Both the position numbers and the translations under genes were made by a program. This document shows, one piece after another, positions 34,387 to 43,754 of a stretch of 59,252 nt of DNA; the stretch's first letter is position 1; the number at the start of each line of letters is the position of its first letter. This DNA is from Acidimicrobiia bacterium (lineage in GTDB: Bacteria > Actinomycetota > Acidimicrobiia > Spongiisociales > UBA5794): NCBI GenBank assembly GCA_024762335.1, contig JANTHO010000009.1, positions 1-59,252 on the forward strand, in the 5' to 3' direction. The notes below the pieces were generated by a model. It worked only from the letters and a program-made list of their open reading frames with translations, did no database searches and had not been told where the DNA came from.

Positions 34387-35319
34387 ATGGGCGGATACGG
34401 GATTCTCTTTCCCGGCCAGGGAAGTCAGAAAGTAGGCATGGGGGCCGATCTCTTCGATGCCTATCCGGACCTGCTCGGCGCCCCGGCCGACGCGATTATC
34501 GGATGGCCGCTCCGGCCACTCGTCGCAGAAGGCCCTCAGGAGGATCTGACCCGCACCGAGCATGCGCAACCGGCGCTGTACGCGGTCGCGTATGCGCTCT
34601 GGGTCGCCCTGTCGGACGCCCTGTCTTCACCGCCATCGGCTACTGCCGGTCATTCGCTCGGCGAATATACGGCGCTCGCAGCCGCCGGAGCGCTCACCTT
34701 TGAAGACGGACTCGCCCTCGTAGCGGAGCGGGGCAGGGCGATGGCCGAGGCGGCCCGAGTGAGCGACCCTTCCGGGATGGCCGCCCTCATCGGAGCCGAC
34801 CTGGACCGGGCAGAGGAAGTCGCTTCTTCCCGGCGGAGCGACGGAGGCCAACTCTGGGTTGCGAATGTGAACGCCCCGTCTCAGATCGTCCTGGCCGGAG
34901 GCCGGGAGGACATCGAATGGCTCGTGGACAATGCCCGGGACCTGGGCATCCGCCGGGCTATTCCGCTCGCCGTGGCCGGTGCCTTCCACTCGCCGTTCAT
35001 GGCGCCGGCAGCCGACCGGTTGCGCCGAGCACTCGACCGCACCGTGTTCGACGATCCGGCATTTCCCGTCTACGCCAACACGACGGCCCGCCCCATCGAA
35101 GACCCGGTTCGTCAACTCTCCGAGCAGCTCGTCCGACCCGTTCGGTTCGCGGAAACGCTCGAACGGATGGCATCCGATGGCATCACGACGTTCATCCATG
35201 TTGGACCCGGTGACGTGACGGCGGGCCTGGTGAAGCGAACGGTTCCGGGTGCCACGATCCACACCGTCTCCGATCTTGCAGGAATCGCAGCGATCGCAGA
35301 CGACCCGTCCGTACAATGA
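34387..35319 (+). CDS. fabD: Malonyl-CoA:ACP transacylase
   Basis: 310 residues. Loads malonyl groups onto ACP for fatty acid synthesis. N-terminal LFPGQGSQKVGMG, nucleophile Ser90 in AGHSLGEYTA, Arg117, and His201 in AGAFHSPFM. ATG 34387 has a GGAGG about 9 bases upstream; the frame open to 34339 lacks family sequence. First gene of fabD-fabH-fabG-acpP-fabF. It ends in an ATGA overlap with a possible early start for fabH. Confidence 0.95.
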   Translation: MGGYGILFPGQGSQKVGMGADLFDAYPDLLGAPADAIIGWPLRPLVAEGPQEDLTRTEHAQPALYAVAYALWVALSDALSSPPSATAGHSLGEYTALAAAGALTFEDGLALVAERGRAMAEAARVSDPSGMAALIGADLDRAEEVASSRRSDGGQLWVANVNAPSQIVLAGGREDIEWLVDNARDLGIRRAIPLAVAGAFHSPFMAPAADRLRRALDRTVFDDPAFPVYANTTARPIEDPVRQLSEQLVRPVRFAETLERMASDGITTFIHVGPGDVTAGLVKRTVPGATIHTVSDLAGIAAIADDPSVQ

Positions 35320-35348
35320 ACGACCCGTCCCGAGGAGGAACTCCACAG

Positions 35349-36410
35349 ATGCTGCGACCAACGATCACCGGATGGGGACGATGCACGCCCGAATCGATCG
35401 TGACGAACGATGATCTGGCAACCGTCATGGACACGTCGGATGAGTGGATCACGACACGGTCCGGTATCAAGGAACGTCGCGTCTCCCACGTGGAGAATTC
35501 GGACATGGCAACCGTTGCCGCGCTTAGGGCGCTCGCAGCAGCGGGACTGGAACCGACCGACCTCGACTACATCATGGTCGCGACCGCCACACCCGACCGT
35601 TTCATCCCAGCGATGGCATGTCATGTTCAGGCGAAACTCGGGGTCAACGCCATCGCCGCATCCGACGTGAACGCCGGCTGTACCGGATTCATCTATGGTC
35701 TGAGCCTCGCCAACGGACTCATGGCGACCGGTGCCGCCCGCCGCATCCTCCTCATCGGATCCGAACGTCTCACGCCGTACCTCGACCTGGAACGCCGCGA
35801 CACGGCCGTGCTCTTCGGAGACGGCGCCGGTGCGGTCGTCCTCGAAGCAGCCGGGGGCGAAGAAGGTCTGAGATCGATCAACGTCGGAGCGAACGGCACG
35901 CTCGCCGGATCACTCACCGTGGAAGGCGCTGGATCGTCCTGGATGGAGGAACCCATGCCCGTCCGTGTCGTCATGGACGGGCGGGAGGTATTCCGCAACG
36001 CCGTCGTCGGCATGGAAGCTGCGGCTCACAAGGCGCTCGCCGATGCCGGATGGGCCGTCGAAGACGTCGATCTCCTGATACCCCATCAGGCGAACATCCG
36101 GATCATCGACGCCACGACCAAGCGGCTCGGTATCGACCCCGACAAGGTGGTCACGAACATCGACTCCTACGGGAACACATCGGCGGCTTCGATCCCGCTC
36201 GCGCTCTCCGAAGCGGTCGACCAGGGCCGCGTTGCACCCGGGTCGAAGATCGTTCTGGTCGCTTTCGGAGCCGGTCTCACGTGGGGAGCCGCGACGCTCC
36301 AGTGGGGGGACCGAATTCGGCCGCTCGGCACGAGCGACGTGGGACTCCCTGCAAGCGATCGTGCGGGGATCCAGATCATGGCCGACCGCAGCCGGGCGTG
36401 GCATCAATGA
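35349..36410 (+). CDS. fabH: Beta-ketoacyl-ACP synthase III
   Basis: 353 residues. Condenses a starter acyl-CoA with malonyl-ACP to begin chain elongation. Catalytic triad Cys111 (NAGCTGF), His246 (LIPHQANI), Asn276 (SYGNTSAAS). About 35 residues beyond the usual GLTWGAATLQW end are extra. ATG 35349 is chosen because it matches the family N-terminus and has GAGGAGG 10 bases upstream. An earlier ATG at 35316 overlaps the fabD stop (ATGA) and would add 11 residues; it cannot be excluded. Confidence 0.94.
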   Translation: MLRPTITGWGRCTPESIVTNDDLATVMDTSDEWITTRSGIKERRVSHVENSDMATVAALRALAAAGLEPTDLDYIMVATATPDRFIPAMACHVQAKLGVNAIAASDVNAGCTGFIYGLSLANGLMATGAARRILLIGSERLTPYLDLERRDTAVLFGDGAGAVVLEAAGGEEGLRSINVGANGTLAGSLTVEGAGSSWMEEPMPVRVVMDGREVFRNAVVGMEAAAHKALADAGWAVEDVDLLIPHQANIRIIDATTKRLGIDPDKVVTNIDSYGNTSAASIPLALSEAVDQGRVAPGSKIVLVAFGAGLTWGAATLQWGDRIRPLGTSDVGLPASDRAGIQIMADRSRAWHQ

Positions 36411-37141
36411 AGCGTGTGGCGCTCGTGACCGGGGCTTCCCGGGGAATCGGAAAGGCGATCGCACTTCGCCTGGCAGCAGACGGCCACGGGGTGGCCGTGA
36501 ACTACACGGCAAACGCCGAAGCGGCCGATCGGGTCGTCGACGAGATCCGTGCCGGTGGTGGTACAGCGATCGCAGTCCGGGCCGACGTCGGAGATTCGGC
36601 CGCGGTCGCCGACATGTTCGAGACGGTGGAGGACACGCTCGGTCGGGTCGAGGTCCTCGTCAACAACGCCGGCATCACGCGAGACGGCCTGCTGCTCAGG
36701 ATGGGACCCGACGACTGGAACTCGGTGATCGAAACCAACCTGACGTCGGTGTACCTCTGTACCCGGGCGGCGATGCGGTCGATGGTGAGGGCTCGCTGGG
36801 GCCGGGTCATCTCGGTGAGTTCGATCTCCGGGATCTCAGGAAACCCCGGCCAGGCGAACTATGCGGCTTCGAAGGCGGGCATCATCGGGTTCTCGAAATC
36901 GATCGCCCGTGAGGTGGGTTCGCGCGGCATCACCGTCAACGTGGTCGCTCCGGGATTCATCGAGACGGATATGACGGAAGGGCTTGGTGATGAGACCGCC
37001 CGGCTGGTGGCCGAACAGGCCGCCCTCGCACGTCTCGGTCGACCCGAGGAAGTCGCTGCAGCGGTCGGCTATCTTGCCTCCGACGATGCGGCGTACGTAA
37101 CCGGCCAGACACTCGTCGTCGACGGTGGTCTGGCACTATGA
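36407..37141 (+). CDS. fabG: 3-oxoacyl-ACP reductase
   Basis: 244 residues, standard length. NADPH-dependent reduction of beta-ketoacyl-ACP. Cofactor motif TGASRGIGKAIAL, NNAGITRD, catalytic Ser139, Tyr152 and Lys156 (VSSISG...NYAASKAG), and FIETDMTEGL typical of FabG. The ATG lies in an ATGA overlap with fabH. Confidence 0.95.
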   Translation: MKRVALVTGASRGIGKAIALRLAADGHGVAVNYTANAEAADRVVDEIRAGGGTAIAVRADVGDSAAVADMFETVEDTLGRVEVLVNNAGITRDGLLLRMGPDDWNSVIETNLTSVYLCTRAAMRSMVRARWGRVISVSSISGISGNPGQANYAASKAGIIGFSKSIAREVGSRGITVNVVAPGFIETDMTEGLGDETARLVAEQAALARLGRPEEVAAAVGYLASDDAAYVTGQTLVVDGGLAL

Positions 37142-37165
37142 GGCAGTCACAAGGAGGCTGAACCA

Positions 37166-37411
37166 ATGGACCGAACAGAGATCGAATCGAAGCTGGTCGA
37201 CTTGCTCGTCGACGAGCTCGGAATCGAACGTGATGCGATCACGCCCGACGCGAAGTTCGAAGAGGACCTGGATGTCGATTCGCTCGGCGTGGTTGAGCTG
37301 CTCATGGCCCTCGAGGACAACTTCGGGGTGAAGATCCCCGACGAAGAGGCCGAGCAGATCACCACCGTGGGTGAAGCCATCGATCTCGTGGAGACGAAAC
37401 TCAACTCCTGA
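37166..37411 (+). CDS. acpP: Acyl carrier protein
   Basis: 81 residues, acidic, four-helix ACP. The phosphopantetheine site is Ser39 in DVDSLGVVELLM. AAGGAGG lies about 8 bases before ATG 37166. It carries growing acyl chains between FabD, FabH, FabG and FabF, which surround it. Length and position between fabG and fabF are typical. Confidence 0.97.
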   Translation: MDRTEIESKLVDLLVDELGIERDAITPDAKFEEDLDVDSLGVVELLMALEDNFGVKIPDEEAEQITTVGEAIDLVETKLNS

Positions 37412-37420
37412 GGGGGAACC

Positions 37421-38665
37421 ATGAACCACCGTCGTGTGGTCGTTACCGGCCTCGGCACGATCAACCCGGTTGGAGGCGACGTGTCGGCGACGTGGAATGC
37501 GTTGATCGACGGCACGTCGGGAATCGGGCCGGTCACGCTCGTTGATGCCTCCGACCTGCCGTCGAAGATCGCCGGCGAGGTCGACGGGTTCGACATAGAA
37601 GCGTTCATGCCGCGACGGCAGGCACGGCGGATGGATCGATTCGCTCAGTTCTTCTGGGTCGCCGCCGCAGAGGCGCTCGCCGATGCCAAGATCGCCTACG
37701 AAGAGGACGACCCGGAGACCTATCGGGCCGGTGTGGTCGTAGGATCGGGCATCGGGGGGGTGGAGACGTTCGAGCAGGAGTTGAGAACGCTGCTCGGCGT
37801 CGGCCCACATCGTCTCAGCCCGTTCGGCATTCCGAAGATCATTGCCAACATGGCGGGCGGCCAACTGTCGATCGACTTCAATCTCTTCGGTCCGAACACG
37901 ACGGTCGTGACGGCATGTGCGGCCTCGGCGAACGCGATCGGCGATGCCGCAGCGATCATCCAGCGAGGTTCTGCCGATGTGATGGTTGCCGGAGGCTCCG
38001 ATGCCGCGATCACGCGGTTCGCGATGGGTGGATTCTCGCAGGCGAGGGCCCTGAGCCGTAGGAATGATGACCCGGAAGGGGCGAGTCGCCCGTTCGATGC
38101 CGAACGCGACGGGTTCGTCATGTCCGAAGGAGCCGGTGCCCTGGTGCTCGAGGAGCGCGAGCACGCGCTCGCCAGAGGTGCCACGGTTTATGCGGAGATG
38201 CTTGGCTACGGCATGTCGGCCGACGGCTATCACGTGACCCTGCCCAGACCCGGCGGGGGAGGAGCCGCTCGGGCGATGCAGAGTGCCCTCGACGACGCCG
38301 GTATCAGAGCCGAACAGTTGTCCTACATCAACGCCCACGGCACATCAACGGCGGCCAACGACGCCACAGAGACGATCGCGATCAAGACCGTGTTCGGCGA
38401 GCATGCCTACCGGATGCCGATCTCTTCAACGAAGTCGATGACCGGTCATCTTCTCGGCGGCGCGGGCGCCCTCGAATCGGTTGCTTCCATCCTCGCGATG
38501 CGAGACGGCGTCGTTCCACCGACCATCAACCTGACGCATCCCGACCCGGAGTGTGACCTCGACTACGTTCCCGGCGAGGCACGGAATGTCGAGATCGAGT
38601 TCGTCATGACGAACTCGTTCGGGTTCGGAGGCCACAACGTCGCTCTCGTGTTCGGACGCCCGTAG
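37421..38665 (+). CDS. fabF: Beta-ketoacyl-ACP synthase II
   Basis: 414 residues. Elongates acyl-ACP by decarboxylative condensation. Catalytic Cys166 (VTACAASANAIG), His306 (INAHGTSTAAND) and His343 (TKSMTGHLLGG), with Lys338. GAGGGGG lies 4 bases before ATG 37421. Last gene of the fab cluster; fabZ and fabI-type genes are not in the window. Convergent with the cupredoxin-fold gene, 27 bases apart. Confidence 0.95.
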   Translation: MNHRRVVVTGLGTINPVGGDVSATWNALIDGTSGIGPVTLVDASDLPSKIAGEVDGFDIEAFMPRRQARRMDRFAQFFWVAAAEALADAKIAYEEDDPETYRAGVVVGSGIGGVETFEQELRTLLGVGPHRLSPFGIPKIIANMAGGQLSIDFNLFGPNTTVVTACAASANAIGDAAAIIQRGSADVMVAGGSDAAITRFAMGGFSQARALSRRNDDPEGASRPFDAERDGFVMSEGAGALVLEEREHALARGATVYAEMLGYGMSADGYHVTLPRPGGGGAARAMQSALDDAGIRAEQLSYINAHGTSTAANDATETIAIKTVFGEHAYRMPISSTKSMTGHLLGGAGALESVASILAMRDGVVPPTINLTHPDPECDLDYVPGEARNVEIEFVMTNSFGFGGHNVALVFGRP

Positions 38666-38692
38666 CCGTCAGCCCGAACGCTGCCGTCGTCG

Positions 38693-39121
38693 CTACTGCT
38701 CGGGTCGGGTGTCGATGGTCCCCGGAATACGCTGGAACCCGACCGTCGCGTTGACCCGGTAGATGCCCGGTTCGAGCGTGCTGTAGTCAAACTCGAACTC
38801 ATCTCCCGGAGCAAGGACCGTCTCGAACCGGTCGTCCTTGTCCGCAAGGATGTATTCGCGGGGATCTTCATTTACCCATTTCACGATCCACACTTCATTG
38901 AGGTCGAGCTTCAGGTTGGACGGGCGGAATGATCCGTTGTCGATTCGTACGATGACGACGCCCTCCGGTGGCGGTTCGGTCGTTGTAGTGGAGGTCGGTG
39001 GTGTTGCCTTCTCCGCAACGGCGTCGGACGGGGCACTCTGGAAGGCCAGTCCGGCGAGAACGAGCACAACCGCGATCCCGACGACCAGGATGGTGCTCTT
39101 GACGATGCTGCTTCTCTCCAC
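38693..39121 (-). CDS. Membrane-anchored cupredoxin-fold protein without copper ligands
   Basis: 142 residues. One N-terminal membrane helix (about 9-27), then a Thr/Pro linker (PPTSTTTTEPPP), then an ~85-residue beta domain facing outside. The pattern SFRPSNLKLDLNEVWIVKWVNED is that of cupredoxin_1 domains. However, the usual His after WxNxD is Tyr (EYIL) and the C-terminal Cys/His/Met loop has none of these residues. The start is GTG 39121 with GGAGG 7 bases upstream. Copper binding is therefore unlikely; a structural or lipid-related role is possible. Confidence 0.72.
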   Translation of the reverse strand: MERSSIVKSTILVVGIAVVLVLAGLAFQSAPSDAVAEKATPPTSTTTTEPPPEGVVIVRIDNGSFRPSNLKLDLNEVWIVKWVNEDPREYILADKDDRFETVLAPGDEFEFDYSTLEPGIYRVNATVGFQRIPGTIDTRPEQ

Positions 39122-39179
39122 GTCACTCCTCCGGGCGGATGGAAGACGACAGTGTAGTGGCATGGGCCGTTGCTGACAG

Positions 39180-39185
39180 TACCGT
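39180..39185 (+). promoter_or_regulatory. Putative leaderless -10 element of dinB
   Basis: TACCGT, 6 bases, ATG 39192. No ribosome binding site is seen. No LexA-type palindrome was noticed in the 70-base gap. Confidence 0.4.
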
Positions 39186-39191
39186 TGTTTC

Positions 39192-40391
39192 ATGGAGCAG
39201 TTCGCCGAACCCATACTCCACGTGGACATGGATTCGTTCTTCGTCGAAGTCGAGCGTCTGGACGATCCTTCGCTGATTGGGAAGCCCGTCGCGGTCGGTG
39301 GTACGGGGCGACGCGGCGTGATCGCGTCTGCGAGCTACGAAGCCCGCTCTTTCGGCGTGCGGTCCGCTATGCCCGTCGGCGAGGCACGACGGAGGTGCCC
39401 GGGACTGATCGTCGTCGGCTCGGCGCATTCCCGGTACGGAGAGGTCTCCCGTTCTGTGTTCGAGGTGATGAGGTCGTTCACACCGATCGTCGAAGGGATC
39501 TCAATCGACGAGGCGTTCCTGGACGTGTCGGGGCTTCGCCGTCACTACACATCCGTTGAAGACATCGGGACGGCGATCCGGCACACCATTCGAGACCAGG
39601 TCGGAATCCCGGCGTCGGTCGGGATCGCCTCGACGAAGTTCATGGCCAAGCTTGCATCCAAGCATGCGAAGCCGGACGGTCTGTTTCGGGTTCCCACCGG
39701 TACGGAGTTGGCGTTTCTCCATCCGCTCGAAGTGGCGGAGATGTGGGGAGTGGGCGAAGCGACCGAGCGGACGCTTCACGACCTCGGAGTTCGCACGATC
39801 GGCGATCTTGCGAGCGTGCCGTTCGGATTGCTCGAGCGGCGGGTGGGATCTGCATCCGCGCGCCACCTCGCATCGCTCGCTCGGGCGGAAGACCCGAGAC
39901 CCGTTGAAGGGGGAACGCCGACCCGATCGATCTCGTCGGAGGGAACGTTCTCGGTCGATATCGACGATCGCGACCGGATCGAGCGTGAGGTGCTCCGCAT
40001 GTGTGACCAGGTCGCTGCCCGACTGGCGAAAGCGCACGTGGCAGGCCACACCGTGACGTTGAAGGTCCGGTTCTCCGATTTTGCGACCATCACCCGTTCG
40101 TCACGTCGGAAAGAGGCGGTGAGCCATACTGCGGAGATATGGGAGACCGCGAAAGAGTTGATCGACCGTGCGGGTATTGCAGGGCGGGCGATCCGGCTGC
40201 TCGGTATCTCCGTCGGCGACCTGGTCGATGCTTCGGCGGTCCGGCAACTCTCTTTTGGGCACGAGCGGAGGAACGCTGCGGCAGAAGCCGTTGATGAGGT
40301 GAGAGAGCGATTCGGGCCCGGATCCGTGATCCCCGCGCGGATCGCGCCGCAGCCGGGAATCGAACGGACCCACCCCGGTGACGCCTCTTGA
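39192..40391 (+). CDS. dinB: DNA polymerase IV (Y-family)
   Basis: 399 residues. Error-prone translesion polymerase. Metal-binding HVDMDSFFVEVE at the N-terminus, the fingers loop SYEARSFGVRSAMP, second catalytic acidic pair in GISIDEAFLDVSG, IPASVGIASTKFMAKLASK, helix-hairpin-helix (MWGVGEATERTL), and a little-finger domain to about residue 350. The C-terminus ends RTHPGDAS, with no beta-clamp motif that I can identify (QLSFG at ~352 is a candidate). Probably leaderless. Confidence 0.93.
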   Translation: MEQFAEPILHVDMDSFFVEVERLDDPSLIGKPVAVGGTGRRGVIASASYEARSFGVRSAMPVGEARRRCPGLIVVGSAHSRYGEVSRSVFEVMRSFTPIVEGISIDEAFLDVSGLRRHYTSVEDIGTAIRHTIRDQVGIPASVGIASTKFMAKLASKHAKPDGLFRVPTGTELAFLHPLEVAEMWGVGEATERTLHDLGVRTIGDLASVPFGLLERRVGSASARHLASLARAEDPRPVEGGTPTRSISSEGTFSVDIDDRDRIEREVLRMCDQVAARLAKAHVAGHTVTLKVRFSDFATITRSSRRKEAVSHTAEIWETAKELIDRAGIAGRAIRLLGISVGDLVDASAVRQLSFGHERRNAAAEAVDEVRERFGPGSVIPARIAPQPGIERTHPGDAS

Positions 40392-40422
40392 CACGGCCGT
40401 GTGCGGCTGAGCGTCGCGTCGG

Positions 40423-40428
40423 TATACT
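40423..40428 (+). promoter_or_regulatory. -10 element for the DUF3040 gene
   Basis: TATACT is a near-consensus -10 box placing transcription start near 40435, about 30 bases before the DUF3040 ATG. The -35 at the right spacing is poor. Confidence 0.5.
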
Positions 40429-40464
40429 GATGGAGCGGACCGGTTGTACGCGAAGGAATGTCGA

Positions 40465-40806
40465 ATGGCGCTTGACGACAGAGAACAACGGATTCTCGAG
40501 GAGATCGAGCGGAACCTCTATGCGGAGGATCCCAAGCTCGCTCAAACGGTCGCCAAGACCGATCTCTCGGTGCGTATCAAACGCCGGCAACGCCTTGCAG
40601 CAGTGGCCTTCTTCGTCGGTCTGGCGATCATGCTCGGAACGTTCACACGCTTCTGGTACCTCGCCGGATTGGGGTTCATCCTGATGGTGGTTTCCGCAGC
40701 CACCATCGCCATGTCGATGCGCCGGTCACGACTCGATCGAGCGGCCTCGTTTTCGGTCTCGGACTGGATGGGAGACGTCAGTACGCGGTGGCGCCGAGAG
40801 CGCTAG
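40465..40806 (+). CDS. DUF3040 membrane protein
   Basis: 113 residues starting MALDDREQRILEEIERNLYA, the hallmark of actinobacterial DUF3040 proteins. Two membrane helices about residues 46-64 and 68-88, and a short cytoplasmic tail. Function unknown. In actinobacteria it commonly lies near the dcw cluster and dinB, as it does here. ATG 40465 with GAAGGAA about 7 bases upstream; an in-frame codon at 40444 is less likely. Confidence 0.85.
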   Translation: MALDDREQRILEEIERNLYAEDPKLAQTVAKTDLSVRIKRRQRLAAVAFFVGLAIMLGTFTRFWYLAGLGFILMVVSAATIAMSMRRSRLDRAASFSVSDWMGDVSTRWRRER

Positions 40807-40877
40807 AGTTGCGGCTCTGCGACGGCAGCAAGATTTCAAGGGCCGGTCGGTCGACCGGGGGAAGATAGGGATACAGC

Positions 40878-41375
40878 GTGGAAGGTTTCACGGCTCAGCA
40901 AGCGACCCGTCTCACGGGTTGCACGGCACATCAGCTCCGGTACTGGGACAAGGTCGAACTCGTGGTCCCATCGCTCCAGCAGACGGGCGGGCGTCCCGGT
41001 CGGCGCCGCCTGTACTCGTTTCGCGATCTGGTGGCTCTCCGAGTCGTGAAGAGCCTTCTCGACAACGGTATGTCGATCCAGCGGGTTCGCAGGGCATGGG
41101 ACTACCTCCGGAGAACGGGCGACATGGAGGATCAGCTCTCTGAGATCCGGCTCGTGACCGACGGCGAGTCCATCTTCGCCGTTGCCGTGGATGAGGATGA
41201 GATTCTCGATGCCCTGCGCCAGGGACAGCTGGCGTTCTTCGTTGCGATCAACGACATCACTCAGTCGGTCGAAGAAGACGTGAGCCGGTTCGAGCTCGAC
41301 CGTGATCAGTTCCTCGACATGCTGCGACGCGTCGAAGATGACGTGTTGACCGAAGTCGAGCAATCGAACGGTTGA
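40878..41375 (+). CDS. MerR-family transcriptional regulator
   Basis: 165 residues. N-terminal winged HTH: FTAQQATRLTGCTAHQLRYWDK, here split as TAQQATRLTGCTAHQ and LRYWDK, then GRRRLYSFRDLVALRVVKSL and SIQRVRRAWDYLRR. The C-terminal ~85 residues are acidic and helical, without Cys, so metal sensing is unlikely. The ligand and target are unknown. GTG start at 40878. A TAGGGA hexamer 6 bases before GTG is close to the leaderless pattern but ends in A. A GGTCGACC palindrome about 20 bases upstream might be an operator. Confidence 0.83.
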   Translation: MEGFTAQQATRLTGCTAHQLRYWDKVELVVPSLQQTGGRPGRRRLYSFRDLVALRVVKSLLDNGMSIQRVRRAWDYLRRTGDMEDQLSEIRLVTDGESIFAVAVDEDEILDALRQGQLAFFVAINDITQSVEEDVSRFELDRDQFLDMLRRVEDDVLTEVEQSNG

Positions 41376-41387
41376 CCCGCCCGGACC

Positions 41388-43754
41388 TCAGCGGCGGAAC
41401 CGGCGCAGCAGAGATCGCAGGCGATACCGGGAGCGGAGGCGCTCCATCGGTGAATACCGGGTCGTGAGGCGGTCACCCGTCATCTCCATCGAGCGACGTG
41501 CGACGTCGACGTGGCTTCCGACCGACGTGTCCGGGCTACCGTAGACCGACCGGGAGTATACGACGGCCAGCGGAACCATCGACTCGTCGACGCCCGTTGC
41601 CACCTCGATGGGGGTGGATGCCGGGTCGGGTTCAATGCCGAAATCGGTGAGACGAACCACGATCTCTTCCCACGCCGCCGAGATGTCGCCATCGGAGAGA
41701 CGCCGCATCCTCCGTCGGTGTCGTGCCCACTTGACGGCGGGAACGATGAGAAGGATCAGTACGACCGCGAGAAGCAGGATCGCCGGGATGGCCAACCAGC
41801 TGCGGTCGGTTGTGCCGGGAGTGGTTTCCCCGCCGCCGCCGAAGAATTGGCCCTGGGCTCGCTCGGTATCGTCGGCGAAGATGCCACCGGGCGGCCGCGC
41901 CGCGTTGTCGATCTCGGGGCGGACCGGTTCGGGTATCTGCTCGAGGTACGGTGTGATGTCGTAACCGAGGGTGTCACTGATCGCCCCGTAACTCGTGATG
42001 GGATTCGCATCGTCGGAGCGGGGCGTCGGGTCGAATGACACCCACCCGGCATTCGGGATCCAGAGTTCCACCCATGAGTGGGCGTTCTTGTCCTGGATCT
42101 CGACCTCGTCGAGTCCGATGCGGACGCCCGGTGTGAAGCCGAGAACGACGCGTGTGGGGATCCCGATGCTGCGAGTCATGACCGCCATCGACGTGGCGAA
42201 CTGCTCGCAGTACCCGCGGCGGTATCCGGGATTAGCCGGTGAGTCATCGAACAGCCAGGTGGCGAGGACGTCCTCGCTGTGGCCCGGTTCGGCATCCAGG
42301 TCGTATACGAAGCCCCCGGTCTCACGGAACCAGTGCTCGATGGCGAGGCCCTTCTCGAACGGTGTCTCGAGGTTGCGTGTCTGGTTCAACGCTTCGGTCC
42401 GGACCCTGGGGTCGATGCCCGACGGAAGGTCCGTGTACCGATCGGGGTCAGCCAGCTCTCGCGACTCGACGGTGGTGATGACGGGAACCGTTTTGCCGTC
42501 GACTTCGGCTGCTGAGAAGAGAGGGGAGAGCCCACCGTCGGGACCCGCCGCCACGACCTGCGGGTCGATGATGGGAACATCGGACGAAACGCGGTACTGC
42601 ATGCCGCGGTAGGTCTTGTCACCTCGGAAGAAGACTGCCGTGTCCGCTCTCCGGATCCGAAACGCCTCGTCGTCCACGCCGGATGCCCCGTTGACGGCGT
42701 AAGGGGCAGGCAACCACTCCTGGGACAACCCGAGAATCTCCACGTCTGCCGCTACGAACCCGGTCGGACCGGCGAACTCCTGACCCTCGGTCTCCGTCGG
42801 CTGCTCGTCGAGGGGGAACACCTGGGGCCGGCCGTACGACCACTGGCCGTTTCGGTACGTGTCGAGGGTGAGAAGCCGGAACGACACTTCATCCGGGGGA
42901 ATGTCACCGTCGATCCTGGCACGGAACAGAGGGATGCCTTCCTGAGACACGAGGCCCTTGTGGATCTGGACGTACGGGTTGTAGCTGATGCTTCCGAAGA
43001 ATCCGCCGCCCAGTCCGCCCGGTGTGCGCCATTCGAGCACGCCGTCACGGGGCAGCGCTGGGCCGAGCCATCCCGCCGTCAAGACCGCGGAGGCGATGAC
43101 GACGAGCAGCAGACCGGTCGCGGCCGGTGACGGACCCGTGCCGGTCGTTCGGTGGTGTCCGGTCATTCTTCCCGCTCCCCGTTCCCGCTCGTCGAGGCTG
43201 ATCGACAGCGCCGTGGCGGCGACGACGATGACGAATGCCGCCAGCGCGAACACACCGGTTGGTCTCCGGTCGAGCGTCGCGAACTGCAGGCCGACGATGA
43301 CAGGTGGGATGAGCGCCACGAACGGGTGGTCTTTCGAGAGACCCCACGCCAGGAGGAATCCGAGGAGCCAGAAGAGTCCGGTGAGAACGATCACGATTCC
43401 GGGGATGGGTCGGACCGGCTCGATGCCGTGTCGAATCAAGTCGAACGAGCGATCGAGATCGGCCCAGAGCGCAACGAACGCGGCCGGCTTCGGGATGATG
43501 AGGATCGAGTCCGCGGGCGACGAGAAGCGCGTGGCGGCCAGCACGAACGCTCCAGCGTTGATGAGGGCGATGATCCAGGTTTTCAAGCGGTATGTGACCG
43601 TCGTCCAGGTGACGATGATCCCGATCGCCAGCCCCGCGAGAACGACGAACTGCCACTTCGCCCCGGATCCGGTGGGGAGCAGCAGACGGGAGAGTTGCCA
43701 GAATGCGAAACCGATCGACGCGAGACCCGCTATCCAGCTGTAGCGGTAGACCAT
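41388..43754 (-). CDS. TgpA-type membrane transglutaminase-like protein
   Basis: 788 residues. N-terminal TgpA region with about seven hydrophobic helices up to residue ~240, then a large extracytoplasmic region holding a transglutaminase/cysteine-protease-like core: Cys516 (GYCEQFATSMAVM), His559 (NAHSWVELW), Asp575 (SFDPTPR). One further helix (AIPAILLLAVVLILLIV) leads into a cytoplasmic DUF4129-like tail. The family acts on surface proteins or peptides; substrate unknown. ATG 43754 lies 25 bases inside the DUF58 gene; a GTG at 43778 is an alternative. Last gene of moxR-DUF58-tgpA. Confidence 0.88.
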   Translation of the reverse strand: MVYRYSWIAGLASIGFAFWQLSRLLLPTGSGAKWQFVVLAGLAIGIIVTWTTVTYRLKTWIIALINAGAFVLAATRFSSPADSILIIPKPAAFVALWADLDRSFDLIRHGIEPVRPIPGIVIVLTGLFWLLGFLLAWGLSKDHPFVALIPPVIVGLQFATLDRRPTGVFALAAFVIVVAATALSISLDERERGAGRMTGHHRTTGTGPSPAATGLLLVVIASAVLTAGWLGPALPRDGVLEWRTPGGLGGGFFGSISYNPYVQIHKGLVSQEGIPLFRARIDGDIPPDEVSFRLLTLDTYRNGQWSYGRPQVFPLDEQPTETEGQEFAGPTGFVAADVEILGLSQEWLPAPYAVNGASGVDDEAFRIRRADTAVFFRGDKTYRGMQYRVSSDVPIIDPQVVAAGPDGGLSPLFSAAEVDGKTVPVITTVESRELADPDRYTDLPSGIDPRVRTEALNQTRNLETPFEKGLAIEHWFRETGGFVYDLDAEPGHSEDVLATWLFDDSPANPGYRRGYCEQFATSMAVMTRSIGIPTRVVLGFTPGVRIGLDEVEIQDKNAHSWVELWIPNAGWVSFDPTPRSDDANPITSYGAISDTLGYDITPYLEQIPEPVRPEIDNAARPPGGIFADDTERAQGQFFGGGGETTPGTTDRSWLAIPAILLLAVVLILLIVPAVKWARHRRRMRRLSDGDISAAWEEIVVRLTDFGIEPDPASTPIEVATGVDESMVPLAVVYSRSVYGSPDTSVGSHVDVARRSMEMTGDRLTTRYSPMERLRSRYRLRSLLRRFRR

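Noticed and set aside
40388-40428. TTGACA at 40388 as the -35 partner of TATACT at 40423
   Set aside because: The spacer would be 29 bases, far too long for a sigma-70 type promoter.
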